From the NCBI GenBank assembly GCA_012517825.1, contig JAAYUG010000136.1, forward strand, positions 1 to 52,625: a DNA stretch of 52,625 nt, in the 5' to 3' direction. The DNA is from Bacteroidales bacterium (GTDB lineage: Bacteria > Bacteroidota > Bacteroidia > Bacteroidales > JAAYUG01). Position 1 is the stretch's first letter. Each line of letters starts with the position of its first letter. This document shows, in pieces, positions 42,398 through 52,119 of the stretch. The notes beneath the pieces are model-generated. The model saw only the letters and a list, made by a program, of their open reading frames with translations. It was not told the DNA's origin and searched no databases. The position numbers were made by a program, and so were the translations under genes.

Positions 42398-43699
42398 TCA
42401 AAGATACGGAAGAACCTTTTCGAGCGCTATTCCGCGTGAACCTTTGATCAGTATCTGACATCCCTTAAGAGGATTCCTTTTAAGTTCCTCTATGAGTTCA
42501 TCGGTTGAGGTAAAAGCCATTGTTCTTCCTTCTTTGGAGGCATTGAGGAATTCGGGACCCACCGTAATGATTTTTTCAGCAGGAAGCGATTCAGTGAGCC
42601 GGAGGATGCGTGAATGTTCTTCGCCGGCATAGGATCCCAGTTCAAGCATATCGCCCAGAATTACCACCTTGCGGGGGTGCGGCAGAGAAGCAAAATGGAG
42701 CAGGGCAGCTTCCATGCTCGATGGGTTGGCATTGTACATATCGAGTATCAGTTCATTGTACCGGGTTTTCTGGAACTGGCTCCGGTTGTTCCGGGGCATG
42801 TACTGTTCAATTGCTGAACAAATGTCTTTTTCAGGTATTCCAAAGTGCATTCCGGTGCAAATTGCCGCCATGGCATTGGCAAGGTTATACTGTCCGACCA
42901 GATTGGTTTTTATCGTATGTCCTTCCGAACCGCCGGAAGGATACCAGGTAAAAGATAAAAAAGGTTCTTCCGGAATCAGTTGTCCCCGGCAATCACATCC
43001 GGGCTGACTGCCGTAGGTAATTTTTTTCAGGTTCAGTGGAAGCGCCTGTTCCACCAGAAGCGGGTTGTCAGCGTTAAGGAAAATGGTTCCTCCTGTTTCC
43101 TCCAGAAAACGGTAAAGTTCGGTTTTGGCCCTGATAACTCCTTCAAAGGATCCGAATCCTTCGAGGTGGGCCTTACCGATAGTGGTAATGAGGCCATAGC
43201 CGGGCAGGGCAAGGCGGCATAAAAAGTCGATTTCACCCGGGTGATTGGCGCCCATTTCAATAACGGCAATTTCTGTTTCGGAACTGATACGGAGAAGGGT
43301 CAGGGGAACTCCGATATGGTTATTGAGATTGCCTTCGGTAAAAACCACCTTTTTTTTACGCGAAAGTACTGCAGCGATAAGCTCTTTTGTAGTAGTTTTT
43401 CCGTTGCTTCCGGTGATTCCGATTACAGGAACGGGGAACTGCCGGCGGTGGTAGAAGGCAAGTTGCTGAAGTGTTTCCAGCGCATCGGGCACCAGCAGGC
43501 ATTTTTCTGAAACAACGTGCTCTTTTTTGTCCACGATGGCTAATGTGCATCCTTTGCTGAGGGCATCGGCTGCATAGGCTCCTCCTTCGGAGATGTTTCC
43601 CCTGAGGCCGAAGAAAAGGGAGCCCGTATGGGCTTTTCTGCTGTCAATGACAACAGAAGGATTGTGAAGAAAAATTTGATGGAGTTCCCTTATTTCCAT
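42398..43699 (-). CDS. murF: UDP-N-acetylmuramoyl-tripeptide--D-alanyl-D-alanine ligase
   Basis: A 433-residue Mur ligase that adds D-Ala-D-Ala to the UDP-MurNAc-tripeptide, the last cytoplasmic step of the peptidoglycan precursor. The ATP loop GITGSNGKTTTKELI is near 94-108, AVIEMGANHPGEI near 145, and LNADNPLL near 203. The C-terminal domain has ILDMYNANPSSMEAAL near 318 and VVILGDMLELG near 344. It lies downstream of gldJ, as in other Bacteroidota, but a hairpin terminator separates the two. Confidence 0.95.
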   Translation of the reverse strand: MEIRELHQIFLHNPSVVIDSRKAHTGSLFFGLRGNISEGGAYAADALSKGCTLAIVDKKEHVVSEKCLLVPDALETLQQLAFYHRRQFPVPVIGITGSNGKTTTKELIAAVLSRKKKVVFTEGNLNNHIGVPLTLLRISSETEIAVIEMGANHPGEIDFLCRLALPGYGLITTIGKAHLEGFGSFEGVIRAKTELYRFLEETGGTIFLNADNPLLVEQALPLNLKKITYGSQPGCDCRGQLIPEEPFLSFTWYPSGGSEGHTIKTNLVGQYNLANAMAAICTGMHFGIPEKDICSAIEQYMPRNNRSQFQKTRYNELILDMYNANPSSMEAALLHFASLPHPRKVVILGDMLELGSYAGEEHSRILRLTESLPAEKIITVGPEFLNASKEGRTMAFTSTDELIEELKRNPLKGCQILIKGSRGIALEKVLPYL

Positions 43700-43723
43700 A
43701 TCGTTTTGTTTGCCAGGAAGGAA

Positions 43724-43763
43724 ATAAAACAGGGCTGCTGAAAACGTATTTCTGCAGCAGCCC
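43724..43763 (-). terminator. Rho-independent terminator after gldJ
   Basis: On the minus strand GGGCTGCTG (43763-43755), a 14-base loop, CAGCAGCCC (43740-43732), then TGTTTTAT. A 9-bp GC-rich stem with a U-rich tail starts about 30 bp after the gldJ stop. Confidence 0.75.
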
Positions 43764-43794
43764 CGTAGATTTTATTCAGCAAACGGAATCGTAT

Positions 43795-45285
43795 TTATTT
43801 GCCGGCAGGAGGTCCGACGCGTGTCATAGCACAGCGGAATCCGAGGTCGTCGCGCGAAGCTTTTTCGTGCAGGTACCGGCGGGTACCGGGGCTGAGCCAG
43901 TAGGCACGGTCTCTCCAGCTACCGCCTTTGTAAACACGTACTTCGTCATTGATAAGCGATGCGTAATCCTGTTCTTTCTGTGCATACATGCGCTGTGAAC
44001 CAGGGCCTTTATCGGCATCTTCATTGGTGTATTCAATACTTGATGTAAAGTCGCCGTCCTGGTAATTCCTGTAATCTGAGTGGTCGTAATTCCAGCGCTG
44101 GGCAGTTTTTTCAGCGGGTACGGGATGGTATCTCAGGCGGCCGAGGCTGTCTTTCTGGGCAACTTTTCCTTCTTCATCCCTTTCCAGTTCCATGAACACG
44201 TTTCCACGGAAGGGGTTGAATTCGTCAAAATCTTCAAAAGAGAGCGGACGATAGACATCGGCTACCCATTCATTCACGTTTCCGGCCATGTTGTAAAGGC
44301 CATAGTCATTGGGCCAGTAAGATTTTACAGGAGCCGGTATTTCGGCATTATCGTTAAGATTTCCGGCAGTACCCATCATGTCGCCACGGCCACGGACAAA
44401 GTTAGCCCGCATCTCGCCTCTGTATTTTTTAACATCGTTCCGCACGTTGTGTCCGTTCCATGGATAAATACGGCGTTCATAAATTCTTTCGTCATAGGAG
44501 TTGCCAATGAGGGCAAAGGCTGCGAATTCCCATTCGGCTTCGGTCGGGAGGCGGTATTTCGGCAGGAGAATTCCGTCTTCCAGACGCACTTTTCTTTCTT
44601 CTTTGTTCGGATCAAGGGAAGGCAGGTTTTGTTTTACCAGGCCTTCGTACTGGCCGGCAAGGTATGCATCGGTATTGAAGTTTTCCGCTCCCTGCTGGTT
44701 GGGATCCCACTGAAGAATTCCTTTGTCGATCAGAATTTTTTCATTCACCCTGTCAGTTCTCCAGGCACAGTAATCATTGGCCTGCAGCCAGTTGACACCT
44801 ACTACCGGATACTCATTGTAAGCGGGATGCCTGAAATAGTATTGCACGTAAGGTTCATTGTAAGCCAGCGGCCTTCTCCATACGAGCGTATCGGGCAGGG
44901 CATTTTTATAAACATCGGGGTACTGGGCAAAAACCCTGCTGATCCAGTAAAGGTATTCACGGTAGTCTACATTTCGCACTTCGGTTTCGTCCATATAGAA
45001 CGAACTGACAGTAACCCGGCGGGGAACATTGTTCCAGTCGAACATGACATCCTGTTCAACCCGGCCCATGGTAAATGAACCACCTTCAATGAACACCAGG
45101 CCAGGACCTGTTGTCTGTTCATATTTGGTCACAACTTCAAAACCACCGTTTTCACGATCATTATATGCCCATCCTGTTTTTGTTGATTCCTTGCCGGATT
45201 GTGTGATGTCTCCGCCGCTTTTACAGGAGGACAAAACAAGAGTTCCAGCTACTAAAACAGCTAAAAAAACTGCCTTGATTTTCAT
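43795..45285 (-). CDS. gldJ: Gliding motility / type IX secretion lipoprotein GldJ
   Basis: 496 residues from the ATG at 45285, which gives a lipoprotein signal ending LSSC (Cys21); upstream in-frame codons overlap the promoter. The body is a formylglycine-generating-enzyme-like (sulfatase-modifying factor) fold: GPGLVFIEGGSFTMGRVEQD near 60-79, SFYMDETEV, YPVVGVNWLQANDYCAWRTDRVNE near 160-183, RLPTEAEWEFAA, MAGNVNEWVADVYRP and a final GGSWRDRAYW...RDDLGFRCA. The GRVEQDVMFDWNN segment and long insertions are typical of GldJ rather than GldK. GldJ is needed for gliding and stabilises other Gld proteins in Flavobacterium. Position next to porU/porV and murF fits. Confidence 0.93.
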   Translation of the reverse strand: MKIKAVFLAVLVAGTLVLSSCKSGGDITQSGKESTKTGWAYNDRENGGFEVVTKYEQTTGPGLVFIEGGSFTMGRVEQDVMFDWNNVPRRVTVSSFYMDETEVRNVDYREYLYWISRVFAQYPDVYKNALPDTLVWRRPLAYNEPYVQYYFRHPAYNEYPVVGVNWLQANDYCAWRTDRVNEKILIDKGILQWDPNQQGAENFNTDAYLAGQYEGLVKQNLPSLDPNKEERKVRLEDGILLPKYRLPTEAEWEFAAFALIGNSYDERIYERRIYPWNGHNVRNDVKKYRGEMRANFVRGRGDMMGTAGNLNDNAEIPAPVKSYWPNDYGLYNMAGNVNEWVADVYRPLSFEDFDEFNPFRGNVFMELERDEEGKVAQKDSLGRLRYHPVPAEKTAQRWNYDHSDYRNYQDGDFTSSIEYTNEDADKGPGSQRMYAQKEQDYASLINDEVRVYKGGSWRDRAYWLSPGTRRYLHEKASRDDLGFRCAMTRVGPPAGK

Positions 45286-45309
45286 AGGAGTTTTGATTTG
45301 ATTCAGATT

Positions 45310-45341
45310 CAAATATACACAAAAATTTTTTTGATGTACAA
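45310..45341 (-). promoter_or_regulatory. Promoter of gldJ
   Basis: On the minus strand TTG (45339-45341), 21 bp, TATATTTG (45310-45317). The perfect -7 box ends 24 bp before the gldJ ATG and lies in the gap after the PorP-like gene, so gldJ can be transcribed on its own. Confidence 0.65.
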
Positions 45342-45347
45342 ACATAA

Positions 45348-46355
45348 CTAAATTTTGGGACATTTTATTGCATGAATGGTTTTTCTTTTCTTTATCTGGT
45401 CAACTTTTAATGAACAGGTAACTTCCCAGGAACCTTTCCGGGGAAGCCGGGAAGCTGACAAAGCGTCGGCATCGTACGAAACAGCCACCTGGAGGCGTCC
45501 CGCATTCATTCCGGCAAGGGCAACCACGGTAATCCAGCTGAGGTTGGTATTGCTTCGGGCCCAGATACCGGCATAAAGCGGTTTAACTGAAAAATAGCTT
45601 CCTGTCTGAATCAGTGTCAGATTGCCCTGATGCCAGAATGTGAGGTTGGGCGAAATGCTGAGAGGCTGCAAGCTCAGAAGGCTCCGCGAAATTTCGAAGT
45701 TATAACCGGCATGGGCCGTAACACGCAACGGAATCCGGTATCCGCCTGACAGCAAAGGCCGGGTCAGATGGTGGGCCGATGCCCCAAAATACATGGACCG
45801 GTAAACTGCTGCAAAGCCTGTTGCGAAATCGGGAACTGTTTTACCGGGAGGCAGGCCGGTCTCATTTCCCGGAAGGGTTGTCAGAGTGGCCGGGTCAATC
45901 TGATCGGGGAACAGAAGCTCCGAAGTATTAAATCCGCTTTGAATTCCTCCGGCCTGTATGGCAAAACTGGCCGATAGGGCTGAGGAGATCACGGCCTCAT
46001 AACTGTAAATGCATTCAGCCCGCGTAATAGAAAAAAGTCCGGAATAGTTTTCCCGAACCACCGCAAATCCTGCTGCTCCATGTATCCGTTCGACCGGCAG
46101 GCTGGCTGAAACGCCATAGTACCGGAAAGGGTTATTCAGTTGAAGCCATTGGCTCCGGTGAAAAACAGAAACCGATCCGTATCCGCGGGCTCCTGCAAAG
46201 GCGGGGTTCAGATTCAGCAACTGCTCATACGGCTGCGAATAAACAGCATCCTGAGCGGAAACCGATATATTGATCACCTGCATGACGAACAATATAAACC
46301 ACCACCGGCGTAAAACAATTCCTGTAATTTTCACTAAGTTTACACCCGACAACAT
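45348..46355 (-). CDS. PorP/SprF family type IX secretion membrane protein
   Basis: 335 residues with an uncleaved-looking long N-terminus, then a signal core ending NISVSAQ and an outer-membrane beta-barrel. Family marks: DAVYSQPYEQLLNLNPAFAG near 37-56, GSVSVFHRSQWLQLNNPF near 60-77, GFAVVRENYSG near 96, and the C-terminal IKCPKI, the Cys-Pro ending typical of SprF/PorP. Family members connect outer-membrane T9SS steps with particular secreted proteins. The true start may be a downstream ATG (for example the one opening MQVINISVSAQ). It diverges from porU. Confidence 0.87.
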   Translation of the reverse strand: MLSGVNLVKITGIVLRRWWFILFVMQVINISVSAQDAVYSQPYEQLLNLNPAFAGARGYGSVSVFHRSQWLQLNNPFRYYGVSASLPVERIHGAAGFAVVRENYSGLFSITRAECIYSYEAVISSALSASFAIQAGGIQSGFNTSELLFPDQIDPATLTTLPGNETGLPPGKTVPDFATGFAAVYRSMYFGASAHHLTRPLLSGGYRIPLRVTAHAGYNFEISRSLLSLQPLSISPNLTFWHQGNLTLIQTGSYFSVKPLYAGIWARSNTNLSWITVVALAGMNAGRLQVAVSYDADALSASRLPRKGSWEVTCSLKVDQIKKRKTIHAIKCPKI

Positions 46356-46423
46356 TGGCTTGTTGCAATAAATATACGAAGATAACGTTTAATGGTTACA
46401 TTTTCTTGCCTGTTCATTCTCCG

Positions 46424-49400
46424 ATGAAGATATTTTTTCAGCATAAAAAACGGAAGGTTCTGTTGGTTCTGTTCTCCTGCTTAATACTGGTACCGGACAT
46501 ATACTCCCAGCAGGTGTATTTCCGCAGGCTGCAATGGCATGAGCCGCATCAGGTGATGATTGACAGCATCCGCAAAAAGATTCCTTCCTTCGATGGGGCC
46601 GTATATCCCGACAGCCTGTTCACACTTCCTTATTTTCAGGAACTGTTTCCGGGCAGGGCAGGGATGCGGGTCAGCATTCTGCCCGGGGCAGTGTACGAGC
46701 CTGTTCCCGAAGAAGAAAGGCAGGATCTTGGTCTTCTTCCGGATACATTGTCATTTACTGTTTTTCTGTCCACTGAAAGAAAGAAGACAGTTACTGTACT
46801 TCGGGTTCTCCCGTTCAGAAAAAATCCTGACTCAGGAATCCCTGAAAGGCTGGTTTCTTTCAGGATCTACATTACTCCATCTGAACAAATGGCAGAGACA
46901 GCCCGGAAAAGTGCCGGAATCCGGAGCACTGCATCATTAATGGCAAGCGGTAAATGGTACCGGATTAAGGTTGCGGAAAACGGTATCTATAAACTGACCT
47001 ATGCCCGTTTACAGGAACTTGGATTTGCCGATCCTTCCAGAGTCAGGTTATTCGGATACGGTAGCGGGATGCTTCCGGTGGTTCCGGGGCAGAGGACGCT
47101 TGATGATATGGCGGAAGTTCCCGTTTTTTTTAACAAAGGCTCTGACGGTGTTTTCGGACCCGGGGATTACCTGTTGTTCTATGCAGAGGGCCCGGTAAAG
47201 AGGTATTATAATGAGTCGCAGTCCATGTTTCGTCACACGGTTCATGGCTTCAGTAATTTTGCCTGGTATTTCATTTCCGATGTTCAGGGGCTGAGGAAAG
47301 AAATAGAAGAATATGATCCCGGTCAGGCCGGTGCGGTAAAAAGCATTACCACCTTTCCTGAACATCAGTGGCATGAGAACGAGTTGGTCAATCTGATCCG
47401 TTCAGGCTCCCAGTGGTTTGGAGAGGCATTTGATGTGAACGTATCGCGAAGTTTCAGTTTTGCCATACCTGATATAAATCCGGCCGTTCCGGTAAAGGTT
47501 TTTGTGACGGCTGCCGGACGTTACAGCAGTACTACTTCACTTTCGGTTCAGGTTAACAATGCTTTCCTTGGCAGCATCAGCTTTTCCCCTGTTAGTTTGT
47601 CGAGTTCAACCGGGAATTATGCATCGTATGGACAAGCGTCGTATACAGTTTCTGTGGCGGGATCCCCTGTTACAGTCACCCTGCAGTACAACCGGCCTGA
47701 CCTTGCGGCAGTTGCGTGGCTTGACTATATTGATATCACCGCAGAAAGGATGCTTCGTATGACCGGTAATTATTTTGCCTTCCGGTCGGTTCCTCAGACC
47801 TCCTCCGGTGAACTGGCTGAATATGTTCTGGAAAATGCCACCGAAGATCTTCAGGTATGGGAAGTTACGGATATTCATCGGATACGGAAGATGAAGACTG
47901 CTTTGGCAGGATCGGTTTTGCGGTTCAGATACCCTGCCGACTCGGTAAGGGAGTTTATTGCATTCCGGCCTTCGGCAGATTTTTCCGCACCTGTTACCCA
48001 GGGGGAAGATGTGGGGCCGGCACCCAATCAGAATATTCATGGGGCTGGTCCGGCCGATATGATCATTATTACCCATCCGGCCTTCATAACCCAGGCCGAA
48101 GAACTGGCCCGGATACGGCGGGAAAATGATGGCCTGCGGGTACATGTGTTTACGGCCCAGCAGGTTTATAACGAGTTTTCATCAGGCACACCCGATGTTT
48201 CTGCTATTCGTGATGCGGTAAAATTGTTTTATGACAAAGCATCCTCGGAGGACGATCTGCCGCGATACCTTCTGCTTTTTGGCGATGGCTCCTTTGATAA
48301 CCGGAATCAGAATCCGGCCAATCCGAACTATATTCTTACCTACCAGTCTCCCAATTCGATCACGCAAACTGCCTCGTATGTGAGCGATGATTTTTTTGGC
48401 ATGCTGGATGACGGGGAACTGCTGACCAGCGGCATGCTGGATGTCGGCGTGGGCCGGTTGCCCGTAAAATCGGCAAACGAAGCCGATGCCGTACTGGAGA
48501 AACTGAAAAATTACCGGAATATGGCCGTTCATGGCGACTGGAACAATCTGATTACCATGATAGGCGATGATGAGGACAACGGTACCCACATGTACCAGAG
48601 TGACCTGCTTGCCACTTATCTGGACGAGAATTATCCGGAGTTCAATATTGAAAAGATTTATCTGGACGCATACAGGCAGGTTTCTTCTTCCACCGGTACC
48701 ACCTATCCGGATGTGAACAAGGCGATTAATCTGCGGATGAAGAAGGGTGCACTGATTGTCAATTATGTGGGTCATGGCAATGAAAACGGCCTGGCACACG
48801 AACGGATTCTTCAGACTGCCGATATCAAAGGTTGGGAAAATACCGGAAAGTTACCGCTATTTGTCACTGCCACCTGTGAATTCAGCCGGTTTGATGATGT
48901 GAAGATCAGCGGAACCAATTACAGTGATGCTACTTCGGCCGGTGAGCAGGTTCTCCTGTGTCAGGGCGGGGGAGGGATTGCCCTGTTGAGTACCAGCAGG
49001 CTGGTTTATTCGGGTCCGAATTTTGTTCTGAACGAAAATTTCTATAAACAGATTTTCAGACGAAATGCGGATAATACGCCTCTCAGGCTGGGGGATGTCA
49101 TCAGGTTTACCAAAAACAGTTCCGGTTCAGGTACGAACAAATTGAATTTTGTTCTGCTGGGCGATCCTTCTCTTGTTCTGGCCTACCCGCAGTGGAAAAT
49201 TGTTGTTGATTCCCTGAACGGAATTCCTGTTCAGGACTTTGCCGATACGGTCAAGGCGCTTGGCAGCATGATGGTTTCGGGGCATATTGAAGATGCCGGG
49301 GGGAATTTTGCTCCGGATTTCAGGGGCAATCTGGTGGCAGCGCTGTTCGACAAGCCGGCCATAATTACCACACTCAACAATGACGGAGAAGGGAGTTTTC

Positions 49401-50263
49401 AATATTCCAGCTTCAATAGCATTTTGTTTAAAGGGCAGGCAAAAGTTGCGGAAGGGAAATTCCGGTTCAGGCTTTTTGTGCCCAAGGACATCAATTACCT
49501 GCCGGGAAAGGGGAAAATAAGCCTGTATGCAAAATCAGACGCTACGCAGGCCAACGGTGTTTTGCAGAACATTGTTATAGGCGGTATTTCTCCGCAGGCG
49601 GAAACCGATAATGAGGGCCCTTTCATTCGGTTGTATTTGAACGATACCCTTTTCAGGGACGGAGGAGTAACTTCCGAAAATCCGGTACTGATTGCCTTAC
49701 TGCAGGACGAGCACGGGATCAATACCACCGGTAGCGGAATAGGTCACGATATCACTGTGATTCTTGACAATGAAGAGCGGTTTGTACTGAATGATTTTTA
49801 TATAGCTGAGCCCGACGATTACCGGCAGGGACGCGTGGAATTCCCTCTTTCCGGTCTGGTGCCGGGCCTGCACACCCTTCAGTTCAAAGCCTGGGACACC
49901 TATAATAACTCGTCGGAGGCCTCTATTTCGTTTGAGGTATTCCAATCCGACGCTCCCATGATCAGCAGGCTGTACAATTATCCCAATCCTTTCAGTGATT
50001 ATACGGCATTGGTTCTGGAGCACAATCAGGCAGGGAAAAGCGCGGTGCTGCAGCTTCAGATCTATTCTCTGACGGGCGAAATGGTGTATTCGTGGAGCGA
50101 ACCGCTCAGTGCTTCGGGTTTTGTTACCATTCCCGTAATATGGTCTGGAGTGAGCCCTTCAGGGAGAAAACTTCCCGGAGGTGTTTATCTCTACAAGGTA
50201 ACGATTGTCAACAGCCAGGGAAGAACTGATAGCAAAAGTGGCAGAATGATGGTTATCCGCTGA
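46424..50263 (+). CDS. porU: Type IX secretion sortase PorU (C25 gingipain-like)
   Basis: 1279 residues from the ATG at 46424, which opens a signal peptide (MKIFFQHKKRKVLLVLFSCL...). Reading from 46355 would put non-secretory sequence in front. The C25 caspase-like peptidase domain (about 540-910) has the catalytic His784 in NYVGHGNENG and Cys818 in TATCEFSRFDD, with the conserved LLLFGDGSFDNRN and VGVGRLPVKSANEADAV ahead of them. The C-terminal 90 residues (NYPNPFSDYT ... GGVYLYKVT) form a T9SS sorting-type domain. PorU removes the C-terminal signal of secreted cargo and joins it to anionic lipopolysaccharide at the cell surface, in complex with PorV. Confidence 0.95.
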   Translation: MKIFFQHKKRKVLLVLFSCLILVPDIYSQQVYFRRLQWHEPHQVMIDSIRKKIPSFDGAVYPDSLFTLPYFQELFPGRAGMRVSILPGAVYEPVPEEERQDLGLLPDTLSFTVFLSTERKKTVTVLRVLPFRKNPDSGIPERLVSFRIYITPSEQMAETARKSAGIRSTASLMASGKWYRIKVAENGIYKLTYARLQELGFADPSRVRLFGYGSGMLPVVPGQRTLDDMAEVPVFFNKGSDGVFGPGDYLLFYAEGPVKRYYNESQSMFRHTVHGFSNFAWYFISDVQGLRKEIEEYDPGQAGAVKSITTFPEHQWHENELVNLIRSGSQWFGEAFDVNVSRSFSFAIPDINPAVPVKVFVTAAGRYSSTTSLSVQVNNAFLGSISFSPVSLSSSTGNYASYGQASYTVSVAGSPVTVTLQYNRPDLAAVAWLDYIDITAERMLRMTGNYFAFRSVPQTSSGELAEYVLENATEDLQVWEVTDIHRIRKMKTALAGSVLRFRYPADSVREFIAFRPSADFSAPVTQGEDVGPAPNQNIHGAGPADMIIITHPAFITQAEELARIRRENDGLRVHVFTAQQVYNEFSSGTPDVSAIRDAVKLFYDKASSEDDLPRYLLLFGDGSFDNRNQNPANPNYILTYQSPNSITQTASYVSDDFFGMLDDGELLTSGMLDVGVGRLPVKSANEADAVLEKLKNYRNMAVHGDWNNLITMIGDDEDNGTHMYQSDLLATYLDENYPEFNIEKIYLDAYRQVSSSTGTTYPDVNKAINLRMKKGALIVNYVGHGNENGLAHERILQTADIKGWENTGKLPLFVTATCEFSRFDDVKISGTNYSDATSAGEQVLLCQGGGGIALLSTSRLVYSGPNFVLNENFYKQIFRRNADNTPLRLGDVIRFTKNSSGSGTNKLNFVLLGDPSLVLAYPQWKIVVDSLNGIPVQDFADTVKALGSMMVSGHIEDAGGNFAPDFRGNLVAALFDKPAIITTLNNDGEGSFQYSSFNSILFKGQAKVAEGKFRFRLFVPKDINYLPGKGKISLYAKSDATQANGVLQNIVIGGISPQAETDNEGPFIRLYLNDTLFRDGGVTSENPVLIALLQDEHGINTTGSGIGHDITVILDNEERFVLNDFYIAEPDDYRQGRVEFPLSGLVPGLHTLQFKAWDTYNNSSEASISFEVFQSDAPMISRLYNYPNPFSDYTALVLEHNQAGKSAVLQLQIYSLTGEMVYSWSEPLSASGFVTIPVIWSGVSPSGRKLPGGVYLYKVTIVNSQGRTDSKSGRMMVIR

Positions 50264-50291
50264 TTTTTTTTACCGGTTGGGCAATAAATTT

Positions 50292-50299
50292 TATATTTG
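50292..50299 (+). promoter_or_regulatory. -7 box for porV
   Basis: TATATTTG, a perfect TAnnTTTG, lies in the porU-porV gap, 14 bp before the first porV ATG. The nearest upstream TTG (50277-50279) is only 12 bp away, so the -33 element is uncertain. Confidence 0.5.
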
Positions 50300-50312
50300 T
50301 CAGGTTTACTAA

Positions 50313-51548
50313 ATGGGAAAGAATAAAATTGTTAATATGGCACAAATAAAAACTGCAAAACTTGTCTTTCTGAGCATTGTGTTCATGACCGTACAGTTTG
50401 TTGTTCAGGCGCAAAGCACGATTCCCATCGGACAGCTGAACGGAAGCGAACCAAATACCATTGAAACAACCGTTCCTTTTCTGACCATAGCCCCTGATTC
50501 CCGGTCAGGTGCGATGGGAGATATTGGTGCGGCAACAACTCCCGACATCAATTCCCAGCACTGGAATCCGGCCAAATATGCTTTTATTAAAGAAAAAGGA
50601 GGAGTAGCTCTCTCTTATACACCATGGCTTCGCAATCTGGTGAACGACATCAACCTGGCCTACCTGATTGGATATTACCGTATTGATCGCCAGCAGGTTA
50701 TAAGTGGTTCACTGCGGTATTTTTCGCTGGGGCAGATTGATTTTACTGACAATAACGGGAATTTCATTAAGCCTTTCAATCCGAACGAATTTGCCATTGA
50801 TGCCGGATATGCCCGCCTCTTTTCCGATAAAATTTCAGGAGCAATTGCGTTTCGCTTCATACGGAGCGATCTGACAGGAAACATTTATGTGGAAGGTGTG
50901 GGCGGAGAAACAAAACCCGGTGTGGCCTTTGCTGCCGATGTTGCAACATACTACCATACCCCGGTAAAGTTAAAGGATAAGGATGGAGAACTGGCGTTTG
51001 GGGTTGATATTTCCAATATCGGTACCAAGATATCGTATACTGATAATCAGCAAAAGAGCTTTATTCCCATTGACCTGCGAATTGGCAGCCGGCTGACTAC
51101 TGAACTGGACGAATTCAATTCCCTGTCGTTTGCCCTCGATCTGAACAAGTTGCTTGTGCCGACAAGTCCCATCTACGATACGGCTACGGTAAACGGAAAA
51201 CCAAAGATTTTGTACGGCAAAGATCCCAATGTATCGGTACCCGTCGGTATGCTCCAGTCGTTTTATGATGCCCCCGGAGGATTCAAGGAAGAAATGCGCG
51301 AAATTATGTTTTCAGCCGGGGTTGAATACATTTACAGGAGCCAGTTTGCCGTGCGGGGAGGATATTTCCATGAGGACAAGACCAAAGGCAACCGCAAGTA
51401 TTTTACCGTTGGTTTTGGAATGAAGCTGAATGTATTTGGGCTCGACTTTGCCTATCTTGTGCCTGTTTCAGGACGTCAGAATCCGCTGGCCAATACGGTG
51501 AGGTTTACCCTTTCCTTCCTGTTTGAAAAGCAGAAGAAGAGCAAATAG
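50313..51548 (+). CDS. porV: Type IX secretion outer-membrane protein PorV (LptO)
   Basis: 411 residues; the ATG at 50337 (MAQIKTAKLVFLSIVFMTVQ) is an alternative start with a cleaner signal peptide. The FadL-like 14-strand barrel has the PorV signature PFLTIAPDSRSGAMGDIGAA near 62-81 and HWNPAKYAF near 90, then repeated GYYRI/SLRYFSLG strands and a final VRFTLSFLFEK. PorV shuttles cargo from the translocon to PorU and carries cargo in the attachment complex. It follows porU by 49 bp. Confidence 0.95.
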   Translation: MGKNKIVNMAQIKTAKLVFLSIVFMTVQFVVQAQSTIPIGQLNGSEPNTIETTVPFLTIAPDSRSGAMGDIGAATTPDINSQHWNPAKYAFIKEKGGVALSYTPWLRNLVNDINLAYLIGYYRIDRQQVISGSLRYFSLGQIDFTDNNGNFIKPFNPNEFAIDAGYARLFSDKISGAIAFRFIRSDLTGNIYVEGVGGETKPGVAFAADVATYYHTPVKLKDKDGELAFGVDISNIGTKISYTDNQQKSFIPIDLRIGSRLTTELDEFNSLSFALDLNKLLVPTSPIYDTATVNGKPKILYGKDPNVSVPVGMLQSFYDAPGGFKEEMREIMFSAGVEYIYRSQFAVRGGYFHEDKTKGNRKYFTVGFGMKLNVFGLDFAYLVPVSGRQNPLANTVRFTLSFLFEKQKKSK

Positions 51549-51568
51549 CTGATATATTTCCAAAAAAA

Positions 51569-51599
51569 CTGCCGGAAAGATGGCATTTGTTTCCGGCAG
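51569..51599. terminator. Perfect 10-bp hairpin between porV and ispF
   Basis: CTGCCGGAAA and TTTCCGGCAG flank an 11-base loop, 20 bp after the porV stop. The stem is GC-rich. The T-run (51562-51568, as A on the plus strand) lies on the upstream side, so the classic U-tail is present only in the minus direction. Confidence 0.5.
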
Positions 51600-51635
51600 A
51601 ACAGTTTATCAGGAAGCCACAATCAGTACAGATAC

Positions 51636-52109
51636 ATGCGGATAGGATTCGGATATGATATTCACAGGCTGAAGGAAGGAATTCCTTTGGTGCTTGGCGG
51701 TGTGAATGTTCCTTCCGACAGGGGATGTGTGGCACATTCCGACGGGGATGTTCTTCTTCATGCCCTTATGGATGCCATGCTCGGAGCGGCAGGATTGCGC
51801 GATATCGGGTGGCACTTTCCCGACAGCTCCGAAGAGTTCAGGGGTATTGACAGTAAAAAACTTCTTGTACGGGTGAGAGATCTTATTTCGGAACAGGGGT
51901 TCAGGGTTGGGAACATCGATACCACAGTACTGCTGGAAAAGCCCAGAATCAGGGATTTTATTCCCCAGATGCAGCAGGTACTGGCCTCTCTTTTGAATAT
52001 TTCTCCTTCGCAGATTGGAATCAAGGCCGGAACGAATGAGGGTGTGGGAGAAGTGGGTCAGGGCCTGGCTGTTGCCGCCTGGGCTGTGGTTCTTCTGGAA
52101 GAAAAGTAA
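51636..52109 (+). CDS. ispF: 2-C-methyl-D-erythritol 2,4-cyclodiphosphate synthase
   Basis: A 157-residue trimeric enzyme of the non-mevalonate isoprenoid pathway. Metal ligands Asp8, His10 and His42 (GYDIH, AHSDGDVLLH) are in the standard positions; DIGWHFPDS near 56-64 and the C-terminal IKAGTNEGVGEVGQGLA bind substrate and CDP. All are intact. The neighbouring isoprenoid genes are not in the window. The thioredoxin-like gene starts 10 bp downstream. Confidence 0.97.
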   Translation: MRIGFGYDIHRLKEGIPLVLGGVNVPSDRGCVAHSDGDVLLHALMDAMLGAAGLRDIGWHFPDSSEEFRGIDSKKLLVRVRDLISEQGFRVGNIDTTVLLEKPRIRDFIPQMQQVLASLLNISPSQIGIKAGTNEGVGEVGQGLAVAAWAVVLLEEK

Positions 52110-52119
52110 ACGGTACCGC

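Noticed and set aside
44080-45078. A 332-codon open frame on the plus strand
   Set aside because: It is antisense to gldJ, whose protein matches its family along its full length; the plus-strand product shows no motif.
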